Origin: Tubiluchus corallicola
Taxonomy: Eukaryota; Priapulida; Priapulimorpha; Priapulimorphida; Tubiluchidae
NCBI GenBank assembly: GCA_030141605.1
Contig: JAQGDQ010001310.1
Span: 1-42,500, forward strand
Reading direction: 5' to 3'
Length of the DNA stretch: 42,500 nt
In this document: positions 23,913 to 33,900 of the stretch, in pieces
How the letters are laid out: each line of letters opens with the position of its first letter
Numbering within the stretch: the stretch's first letter is position 1
The notes under the pieces: model-generated
Told to the model about the DNA's origin: nothing
Databases searched by the model: none
What the model saw: the letters and a program-made list of their open reading frames with translations, nothing else
Position numbers and translations under genes: made by a program

Positions 23913-24128
23913 ACAAGGTGCTTGTTTACTGTTTATACCATGTTCAGAGCAGACTGTACCACTCTATACAAGGTGCTTGTTTACTGTTTATACCATGTTC
24001 AGAGCAGACTGTACCACTCTATACAAGGTGCTTGTTTACTGTTGATACCATGTTCAGAGCAGACTGTACCACTCTATACAAGGTGCTTGTTTACTGTTTA
24101 TACCATGTTCAGAGCAGACTGTACCACT
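23913..24128. repeat. 55-bp tandem repeat, 4 copies
   Basis: ACAAGGTGCTTGTTTACTG starts at 23913, 23968, 24023 and 24078. The copies are almost identical, so the array is young. Confidence 0.95.
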
Positions 24129-24299
24129 AAACAAGCTAAGCAGTTAGCTGGGGCAACAAATTTTAGAAGTCTCTAATTTTTAAGTTTAGCATAAGTGATA
24201 ACAATTATGAACAATTGTGCTTAATAAACCAAGAGGGCTAGAACATGCACCAATTATACGCTACCGTTATACTTTATAATATTGTCACTACAAATTCAA

Positions 24300-24464
24300 T
24301 TTTGGGGGGTATGGTGGAGGCGGCAGCGGGAGAAGGGATTGAGCGTTGAAGAGAGGGCGCTAAAAACTCTACGTGGAAAAGTGGGCGCTAAAAATTCTAC
24401 CTGGAAGAGAAGGCGTTAAAAAGTGTTTGCTTAGAGCACCCCAATTTGCCTAGAGCCGTCCCTG
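24300..24464 (-). mobile_element. Possible hAT-like transposon end
   Basis: Read on the minus strand from 24464, the sequence begins CAGGGACGGCTCTAGGCAAA and continues with GGGGTGCTCTAAGC. This is a start typical of many invertebrate hAT and related DNA elements. GGCGCT-containing words follow. No opposite terminus or target duplication was found. Confidence 0.3.
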
Positions 24465-24596
24465 ACCGTGTTACATTTTTATACAGTCACAAAACAGAAT
24501 ATAAACACTAAATTTAAGTAGGACACACTGGAACACTATAGACTATCCTGTTAAGTATAAAGGAAACAGACAAGAGAGATACGTGGAGTAAACAAA

Positions 24597-24645
24597 GCTC
24601 GACCACTTCTGGAAGTTGTCCATAATAAACCCAGTGTAAGTGATT
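24597..24645 (+). pseudogene. Relic of finger exon 2 (3' part), copy b
   Basis: GCTCGACCACTTCTGGAAG, then CCATAATAAACC, then CAGTGTAAGT aligns with exon 2 GCTCGGCCACCCCTGGAAG, CCAGAGCAAGCC, CCAGTGTAAGT, donor included. A four-base gap breaks the frame. Confidence 0.55.
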
Positions 24646-24888
24646 GTCTTACAAATCAACAATTGTTAAGAAACTAAGTGTCCAAGTCTTTGAAGTAGTT
24701 AGGCGTAATGGTAACGTATAACTTGAGAGGGAAGTTTTTTTGCGACTTGAGTTACTATAAAAAGTACTAACACTATAAATTATAATAAATTTACTATATA
24801 GTGCCTTGCGTTATTGTACTGCTGTAAATGCCAAATTAAGTCAGCGTAAGTTGACAGCGAGGCTGTAATCTCGGACCAACCAGTGAGT

Positions 24889-24925
24889 TTAACCACCCCT
24901 AAAAGACCTCAAGAACAAACCAACG
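24889..24925 (+). pseudogene. Relic of finger exon 2 (3' part), copy c
   Basis: AACCACCCCTAAAAGACC then CAAGAACAAACCAACG aligns with exon 2 GGCCACCCCTGGAAGAACG then CCAGAGCAAGCCAAAG at about 75%. It is short and could be chance on its own, but two similar relics lie within 1.1 kb in the same orientation. Confidence 0.35.
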
Positions 24926-25140
24926 GAGGTGTTGGTAGACTCAAGATCACGTTTTATAAAACTTTGCCATTGTTTCTTCTTCAGACGAAAACATTCAAAT
25001 GCTGCATGTTGTAAATTACACTGACCACCAGGGACAAATAATGTGCAAACATCTCACCTAGTGGTTTAGAGAGTAAGCAGGCAGGGGACGAATACGAAAG
25101 TGCAGCACAGTTTAAAAATAGCAAAACTCATTGAATAGTC

Positions 25141-25790
25141 AAAACACAACTTTCCAACCCAGAGATTATTTATTTATTATTTGGATTACTTATGTAACTG
25201 TCACTTCAACTGTGTCTTAGAACTCTAGAATTGTTAAGTAGCTAAGTCATCAAACTTAAGCAGGTCATAGCAAGAGATGGGAGAGAAATTGTTATTGGGT
25301 AAGTGGTGACATGGGGGGAGGGCAGTATAAGGTCAAAGTTTACAACAAGTAAGGACTATGAGCGGCTGGACAAACAAAGGTACTCCTCTTACTGTACCAA
25401 GTGAGGAAGTGAAATTGGAGAAGTGGTCAGTGACCTTGAGTGGGTGGATTAAAGTCAAAGGAGATGAAAGTTTAAAAACTACTAGAGAAAGGAGGTTACA
25501 AAACTGCAAGGAGCTCTTTGACAAACATTGTGCAACTCATAACAAGAGGTAGATGAGTAATTAAGATGGGGTATTCAGTGACTTTGAGTGGGTGGTTCAC
25601 AGGTAAAGGTGACATCAAAAGCACAACGGCAAAGAATTCGGAAAGGAAAGGTAGATAACTTACTGTACCAGGTGGAGAAGGAGATCGATGAAGTAATCAA
25701 TGACTTTAGATTAGTGGTGGAAGAGGAAAGGATGCTACGATTTAGAAACAATTATAAGAGACAATTGCATTAAAATGGTAAGCGGGAGTT
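25141..25790 (+). repeat. Left arm of the second inverted repeat
   Basis: The reverse complement of 28742-29349: about 85-90% identical over the outer ~400 bases (for example ATGAGCGGCTGGACAA and CCAAGTGAGGAAGTG) and roughly 65-70% further in. Open frames here (25358-25552, 25588-25773) change mostly at non-synonymous positions between arms, and the right copy stops early, so they are not conserved coding sequence. Confidence 0.85.
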
Positions 25791-25834
25791 GTGTGCCTGA
25801 ACTGATGCAACTTAACCTCAACTGAGCAGTGACA

Positions 25835-26878
25835 ACTCAACTCTCTATAGGTGACTTTAGTTTGTGGTTTAAATTCAGTGACAACTCAAATTCTCTATAG
25901 GTGACTTTAGTTTGTGGTTTAAATTCAGTGACAACTCAACTCTCTATAGGTGACTTTAGTTTGTGGTTTAAATTCAGTGACAACTCAAATTCTCTATAGG
26001 TGACTTTAGCTTGTGGTTTAAATTCAGTGACAACTCAAATTCTCTATAGGTGACTTTAGTTTGTGGTTTAAATTCAGTGACAACTCAACTCTCTATAGGT
26101 GACTTTAGTTTGTGGTTTAAATTCAGTGACAACTCAAATTCTCTATAGGTGACTTTAGTTTGTGGTTTAAATTCAGTGACAACTCAAGCTCTCTATAGGT
26201 GACTTTAGTTTGTGGTTTAAATTCAGTGACAACTCAAGCTCTCTATAGGTGACTTTAGTTTGTGGTTTAAATTCAGTGACAACTCAAACTCTCTATAGGT
26301 GACTTTAGTTTGTGGTTTAAATTCAGTGACAACTCAACTCTCTATAGGTGACTTTAGTTTGTGGTTTAAATTCAGTGACAACTCAACTCTCTATAGGTGA
26401 CTTTAGTTTGTGGTTTAAATTCAGTGACAACTCAACTCTCTATAGGTGACTTTAGTTTGTGGTTTAAATTCAGTGACAACTCAAGCTCTCTATAGGTGAC
26501 TTTAGTTTGTGGTTTAAATTCAGTGACAACTCAACTCTCTATAGGTGACTTTAGTTTGTGGTTTAAATTCAGTGACAACTCAACTCTCTATAGGTGACTT
26601 TAGTTTGTGGTTTAAATTCAGTGACAACTCAAGCTCTCTATAGGTGACTTTAGCTTGTGGTTTAAATTCAGTGACAACTCAACTCTCTATAGGTGACTTT
26701 AGTTTGTGGTTTAAATTCAGTGACAACTCAACTCTCTATAGGTGACTTTAGCTTGTGGTTTAAATTCAGTGACAACTCAACTTTCTATAGTTGACTTTAG
26801 CTTGTGGTTTAAATTCAGTGACAACTCAACTTTCTATAGGTGACTTTAGTTTGTGGTTTAAATTCAGTGACAACTCAG
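25835..26878. repeat. 49-bp minisatellite, 21 copies
   Basis: The unit is CTCTATAGGTGACTTTAG, then TTTGTGGTTTAAATTCAG, then TGACAACTCAA. It is very homogeneous; AACTCAACT, AACTCAAAT and AACTCAAGC variants mark sub-blocks. It resembles a motif present several times in the left arm just upstream (AGTGACTTTGAGTGGGTGG at 25430 and 25578; AATGACTTTAGATTAGTGG at 25698), which suggests it grew from that module. Confidence 0.97.
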
Positions 26879-28125
26879 ACTCTGTCTATGAAAGGACAGT
26901 TAACAGAACTACGTTGAGTGACCAATAATGACGTAGCCAGTGATACAATATGATAAAATGTGCCTGCTTTTTTACAAAAAACACATCACTTGCAACTTAT
27001 CATTAGAATTATATCTGCTGCTAAAAGAGCTTTTCCCAATCTAATATCACTTTATTGAGAAGTAAGTTTAATTGCTGTAATTTCAGTTAAATTACTGCAG
27101 TAAAAACAAGTTCTACCTCAGGACTAAGGGCAAGATTACAAGATGGTTTTTAGCCTAAATTTTAATCATAACATCTTCAACACACAACGCCGCAGTGTTC
27201 AAGTTGCTACAGTTACTGCAGCAGCTGCCGGCAGCGCTGCAGTCGCTCTTGATGATTCAGAGCCTATTAATTAACGTAATCCTAATTAGTGCAGATCTAA
27301 CTGCAAGATATTCAAAGTTTTACAAAGTCTAAGCCGTGTCTCGCTGTTTCTTATTTATCTCGTAAATTTTGGAAGACTTTGTAAAGCTTTGAATTAATTA
27401 ATCTATTCTTTAATTAATAAATTAATTAATGGCTCTAACGTGGCAAGGAGAGTAGGACCTTTTAAATGATTTGCATATCATATAAACATAAAAACCCACT
27501 TGATAAAAACAAGTTTTATAGTTTTAATTGATGAGACCCTACGCTCCTTACCTACCGCCCTGTTACTAACTAAAACTAAAACTAATTATCACTAATTATT
27601 ACTAACTATCTCTAACTATTGCTTAAACTGCTGCAGCTTGAACATGTGACACATCAAATTTTCCGATGATTGTTTACGAATATTTTTCTAACATTTTTGA
27701 AATTCAAACAACATGGACGTCTTAAAATTGCTCAAGTAAGCGGATTTTCTACAAATTTTGCTTTCAGAACTGGATCATAGAAAATGTTTGCACTACAGTA
27801 ACTTAATGATACGTTTTCAACTCAAACTGTCTTGCATAAATTAGTGCAGCAGATATAATAAGTAAACCTTAGCTAGCATAGGTCTACTGATTAATTGCAA
27901 GTGAAACAAGTGTGTGTGGTAGTGGGGGGGGGTGTCAGGTCACTAAACAGTTTGATCACAGGAGACGAAAAGTAAAAATTAAACAGAGAAGTAAATAAGA
28001 CTTGGAACTATTATAAACAACGCAGACGTGTAAATGATAGAAATGATTTTGTAAATGAAAAATCTAAAAATTAAAAAAATCATTTTACTTCTTTTACTGT
28101 CGTGTAGACTACGATGTAAAAAATT
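26879..28125. other. Gene-free stretch
   Basis: Includes a GC-rich CAGCAGCTGCCGGCAGCGCTG patch (about 27217-27240), TTAATTAA-rich palindromes (27393-27430) and ACTAACTA/ACTAATTA low complexity (27570-27615). No exon identified. Confidence 0.4.
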
Positions 28126-28400
28126 GAAAATGGCACACATTTATAAGGTATCCTGTTTTACAGTTTGAAAAAGGCACACATTTGTAAGGGTCTCCTGTTT
28201 TACAGTTTGAAAAAGGCACACATTTGTAAGATCTCCTGTTTTACAGTTTGAAAATGGCACACATTTGTAAGGTCGCCTGTTTTACAGTTTGAAAATGGTA
28301 CACATTTGTAAGGTCTCCTGTTTTACAGTTTGAAAGTGGCACACATTTGTAAGGTCTCCTGTTTTACAGTTTGAAAATGGTACACAGTTGTACTGTAAGT
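28126..28400. repeat. 41-bp tandem repeat, 7 copies
   Basis: The unit is GAAAATGGCACACATTTGTAAG, split as GAAAATGGCACACATTTG and TAAGGTCTCC, then TGTTTTACAGTTT. The last copy is truncated. It lies between the 49-bp array and the right arm of the second inverted repeat. Confidence 0.92.
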
Positions 28401-28741
28401 ACACTATCAGCTTGCCAGCATCAGTAGTTCTAGATTGAGGCCAAAATGAGGCACTTTAGCAGTAATTCAGTACAACTGCTTTTTACAGATGTTTTGAGTT
28501 GCCACAGTTTATGATAATTAGTCACCCTTCCTTTTAGAAAAATACGTTGCAAGCCTTTGTTTGCCTAACTACTGGTGGTTTTAGAAGTTGTTGCAGCCAT
28601 TGACTGCCCACAGTTTTACAATTGTGCGGCTTCTAACCTTGAACCTCCACCAACAAAGTCATTCACTAACCTCATTACGTAACATAAGTTGCATCAGTTT
28701 GAACACTCAGCTCCTTGAGCTTTTATAACTGTTTCTCATAA

Positions 28742-29349
28742 TAGTTTTTAAATCTTAACGTTCTTTATCTAGAACAGCCAATAAAAACTCACTGATTACA
28801 TAACCAATCTCCTTCTCTGCCCGGTATAGCAAGTTCTCCAGCTTTGCTTGCCAAATTCATTGCAATTGTGCAATTATTGCAACGTTTAACTGTGAACTAT
28901 CAACTTAAACTCACCAAATAACTCATCTTAGTTACTCGCCCACTTCGTATTATGAGTCGCATAAGGTTAGTCAGCAAGCTCTTGTAGTTTTATGACTTCC
29001 CTTCTGTAGTAGTTAATGAACTTCCACTTCCGTTGACCTCAATCCACCCACGCAAGGTCACCGACCACTTCTCCAATGTGACTTCCTCACTTGGGACAGT
29101 AAGAGGAGTACCTTTGCTTGTCCAGCCGCTCATAGTCCTTACTTGTTGTAAACTTTGAACTTAGACTGCCCCCCGCCCATGTCAACACCTACCCAACAAC
29201 AATTTTTCTCCCATCTCTTGCTATGACCTGCTCAAGTTTGATGACTTAGCTCCTTAACAATTCTAGAGTTCTAAGACACAGTTGAAGTGACAGTTACATA
29301 AGTAATCAAAACAGTAAATAAACAATCACAAGGTTGGAAGATATCATTT
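28742..29349 (-). repeat. Right arm of the second inverted repeat
   Basis: Counterpart of 25141-25790. The outer end (TTGAAGTGACAGTTACATAAG at 29281 onward) and the CCGCTCATAGTCCTTACTTG block are closest. The inner part (AGAAGGAGATTGG in reverse) is more diverged. Confidence 0.85.
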
Positions 29350-30230
29350 TGACATTCTGAATGAAAAAGTTTTACTAATTTTTAGAGCGAAAATAGTCAT
29401 TTTTTAGGTAAAACACTTAACAGGGAATAATGTTTTCCAGGAAGGAAGTCATGTATCCTTGTAAATATATGGATAACAAGTTACGCAAAAAGATAATTCC
29501 AGTTCTGAACCGCAGGTTGCACACAAACTATTTCTGAACCTTATAGATTTCTCACAATTGAAAATATCTGTCTTTCATGTCAAGAACTGTCGACTACTGC
29601 TTGAAATCGAGCAGTAATAGTGCCCCCAATGTGCATGCGCTGGTCGAAAAGAACCAATCAAACAATTTAAATTAAATGCGTCAAATCCTGCCTAACAATC
29701 TTCAAACAAACGATACTTAAGACACCATCCAGGGGGCGCCAAAACCTGCAAGTGTTTCTTATTGGCTAGAAAAAGTCTAAGTAAAATTTGATTGAAATCA
29801 TTTAATGAAATGACAGCAGAAAAACACAATAGAAACAATGATGTCCTCTCGCTTACGTGCAAACCAACTTTGCTTGTATAAACATAAAAATATTGAACAC
29901 AGAAGAGTGACTCCTCCTCCTCCTGCTATATTATCACCTCGAGAGAAAAATAACTAAAGACAAGCAGTCTGCATGATACCAAGAAATGCAAAGTCGTGCA
30001 AAATGCGAAATGAATTTTATAAATTTGATTCCCTGACGACTAATTATCACAAATGAAGTCATACATTAAAAAAGAAGTTTTAGCGACCAACTACCAGGTG
30101 TCTCCACTTCATTACTTGAATCGTCTTGACAAACAACAAACTCATTTAGATACTAAACAGAAACAAAAGAGGCGTGTCCTTCATCGTACTGACACATTAG
30201 AGAATCATCAAACTGAAGCTGAATAGAAAT
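29350..30230. other. Gene-free stretch
   Basis: No exon or transposon recognised. Confidence 0.4.
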
Positions 30231-30324
30231 GATGATGCAGAATAGGGCCAGGGATGCTGAATGTTAAAGCATCAATTGATGATGCAGAATAGGGCCAGGG
30301 ATGCTGAATGTTTAAACATCAATT
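30231..30324. repeat. 47-bp tandem duplication, 2 copies
   Basis: GATGATGCAGAATAGGGCC then GGGATGCTGAATGTT repeats at 30231 and 30278. Confidence 0.9.
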
Positions 30325-30971
30325 TAAGAATATTACATTGTATCAGAAACAAGTGTTTCATATAAAGCATACTATGAGGATAATTGTAATGGCTTTTTCT
30401 ATGACACAACACACAATAAAATATAACAGTAATGTAAAAAAACCTTGTTGTTGCATTAGGCATCTAATGTCTCCATTTGTTGTAGAAAACATTGCTTTGG
30501 ATATCTGATCTTGTGTTAAGCAAGACAATCCAGTGTTGCCACTCCTTGCATTCCATATACTGCACAGAATTTCATTATTCCACTCAATGTGCTGCGCATC
30601 TGATGTTCTCAGTAAATGTAGTGAATGTTGCACAAAACACATGATGATGTCACACCATTAAAAAACACCATTGCACGTTTTCCTAAATAAAAATAAAAAA
30701 AGGTCAAAATGCTACAATTGATTGCAGAAAAAAACATGGATACTGCGGCATGCTGACATAGTGAGATGAACATTACTGTTACACGTTTGGGTTAATGGGT
30801 AACAAAAAAGTTTGTGTGAAACTACTCCAATTAGTCAGAGAAGGAGGAGGAGGGTGACTTGTCCTCCCCGCCCTTTAGGAAAAACCGCTGAAGCACCTCT
30901 GACATTTCAGTGTCTTACTGCAGGAGACTACAATAAGTAATTGTAGAGAAAAAAGACATACCAAGAACATC
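30325..30971. other. 3' flank of the minus-strand gene
   Basis: This should hold the 3' UTR of the gene ending at 30972. No minus-strand AATAAA or ATTAAA was found in the first ~300 bases, so the polyadenylation site is unresolved. Open frames near 30358-30642 look non-coding. Confidence 0.35.
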
Positions 30972-33900
30972 TTAATCAGAAAACCATGGCTGTCCATGAA
31001 TAGCTTCCCACCGCCAACGCTCATAATCGCTAACATCATGCGATGTATCCAGGTCACTATCGACATACGTGTCCGACAAAATCCGCTCCCGTTCCTCCAG
31101 AACACGCCGGACACGCTCCTGCTCTTCTTCCTCCTCATCAGAACGAGACCGCCGCCTGGGACGGCCAGGCGACGGTGGCCAGGGGTATCCAGGAAGAGCA
31201 AACCCATGCTCCTTCCTGAATCCAACACTCTCCCTCCACTCCTCGATACCCCTGGCAACGGAGTCCTCCGAGTCGCTGCTACCCACAGAGGAGGTCGACG
31301 ATCGACGCAGCTCCTCCGGATGGAACGCCTGTGGGTAGCAGGCCGCCTCACAAACATCTCCAACTGGAGCCGGAACAACTTGCTAAAAATAAAAAAGCAA
31401 TAATTTAGTTTACACAAAAGAACTACGCTGTATATACAAAATAGAATCTAATATCGGGTGGCACAGAAAAAATGCACCGAAGTTTTGATTACAATAATAT
31501 CAAAAGCAAGTGCCCTACAAACACAAGGGTGAAGTTTCACTGTTGCAGGCATTAAAAGTTTTGAGTGCTTTTCAAATTATGGTTGAAAAGCTTTTGCGGG
31601 TTAAAAATTTAATTATCCAAACAATAATTATCCAAAGCTAATAATCAACTGGAAAAAACAGCCAGGTTGATGTATAAAGTACTCAACAGATGGCAGCACA
31701 ACATTGCATCACAATGCATTAAATTTTGACTATAAAAGTTTCAAGTTTTAGTTTATTCAAATTATGGCTATAAAACTTTTGCAGATCAAACGTCGAAACA
31801 ATGTCAACTAGGCACATACGAAAAACAATTACAGTTAATGTAGAAAGCCTTTAACAGAGGGCAGCAAAATATTCATTTACTCCGATATACACAGCAGAAT
31901 TATGCCAGAGTCAACAGATCTTAATCATCTTGACATAGAACATTTGAAACAACTTAAACAGGAAATTGCACAGAGCCCTTTTGATGCAGAAGAGGAACAA
32001 AAAGTAGAAAGTATTGAGCTCTAGCTGGGACCAAATAACCCTTTTTAGAACAGTCCTCAAAGGAACGCCTCCCTTTTTGATATACTTGCCGAATGTCCAC
32101 ATACTTGGCATTTGCAAAAAGATAAAAATATGATGTTTATCACAACATTTGTGCGATTTTCCATTTACTTTAACTTAAAGAATAGAGCATGCATCAAAAA
32201 CCACTTTAACCACGTAGCTGTAAAAATTACAAATGATTCCAGCAAAAATATTTACATAATTATATATGCATGTACAAGAACAACGCACATATGCACTAGA
32301 GTCTAGACAAACCTGGCACTAAAAGTGTTCAATACGTGCAGGCTTACAGTACTGTTGAATATTTATAAAAACTATAAAGAGATTTAAAAATATTAGTTGC
32401 GTAACACAAAACACAATCTGTTCTAAATGGTTCAATTAATTTGTTTATAGTATGAACTGTAAATATACAGTTTGCCAACTATACTTTTAAGCAGGCCTAA
32501 TTCTGCCAAACCCTTGTACAAATATACAGTTTGCGAACTATACTTTTAAACTGTACAAATATATAGTTCTCTTTCTTATTATGGTGTCATAGTTCGCAAT
32601 TTCTTTCAGGGAACTTTATATCATTTTTAATAAGAAAAAAATCAACGTTTCAATTGCACATTAGCAGTTGTCAGCAGAAAAAAAGAAATTAATTAAAAAA
32701 ATAGGAATAAATTATCTTAATTTTCAAATTTCTTATCACTTACACGCTACCTTATTGTGCACAAAACCTAGATAAGCAGTAATGCTGTATAAAATTTGAA
32801 ACTTCAAAGGCAAGACATTTGAATAAAGTTTAGATAACATTGGGTAAACTTTGAAGAACAGGACACTCTTCGCTAACTAAACAAATGTATAAATTACTTT
32901 GTGTTGTCAATAAGATCAATAATGTGTTTTTGGTGAATCAGTGGTGCACACTGGGAAGGCGCTTCAATGTCGTCTTAACAGTTGGTGGAAACATTTTAAA
33001 TTATTTAGAATTTCCTTTTCTAGTTGGCACAGTGTCCGTCAATCATGTATATACTAAATAATATGACTTTGTGTGGAAAAATTTTTGCGACAAACAATAA
33101 AATCATCTTTTCCATTTTTAATAAAAATTATATAAAATTTGCTGTGATTTAGTTGACTGAGACGAAAGTGAGATTTTATTAGTGAGATTTAAGGAATCTT
33201 TCATTCATATTACAAGAATTTACAAACTTTTACACCAATATCTGCCATTGTTAATTACTTATAACAATGTATATTTGATTGGAAAAACTTGGACCACAAT
33301 GCAGATGCATTATATTGATTTTTTAATAAAGTAGAACTATCCTACCTCAACAGGAGCAACCGTGATCCGCCGTCGAGCATAAGGATGCGGCCTGAAATTC
33401 GCAGGCCGCACCCGACGAACAGGCATCGGTCGTCCAGCTCCAGTTGGATAAGCTCTGAAAAATAAATCCTTGTTTAGCAAACATGTAAGCCTCTAAAAAG
33501 TCCTTAATATGGCCTCCTTCATTTTCTCAATAAAATTGGGGGTGGGGTGTCGTCGGGGAGATGCTGTAAAACTCATAGCAAAATGAAAACTACTTTGGTG
33601 GCTATTTGCGTCGTCACGTGGGCCGATTATTATGCTGACATTTGACGTGTTATTAAGTCATATAAAACCAACGTAAAGTATCAGTTAATACATTAATACG
33701 TTTATTCACTGTTTCTGCATAAAAAGCAAAAGACGTTTGTGCATTACTGAACATTGGGAGCTAGCATTTGTACTGTTAAACTGGCAAGTTGCAATGCCTT
33801 TGCTAGTCTATAATGCCAGTCATTATTAGTAAACAAAAGTTTCTTCCGCTAAATTTTGTCATTTCTTAGAGATGTCTAACAGCATGTTTTTGCATATTAG

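Noticed and set aside
25352-25370. GACTATGAGCGGCTGG as a relic of exon 5 (GATTATGAGCGTTGG)
   Set aside because: One short match without neighbouring collinear blocks; likely chance.
25358-25773. Two charged open frames (64 and 61 codons) that look protein-like
   Set aside because: The copy in the opposite inverted arm differs mainly at non-synonymous sites and ends early, so there is no sign of coding constraint.
30996-31403. Plus-strand 135-codon and minus-strand 180-codon frames overlapping exon 5
   Set aside because: They are shadow frames of the GC-rich last exon; only the frame that joins in phase with exon 4 and ends at 30972 is supported.
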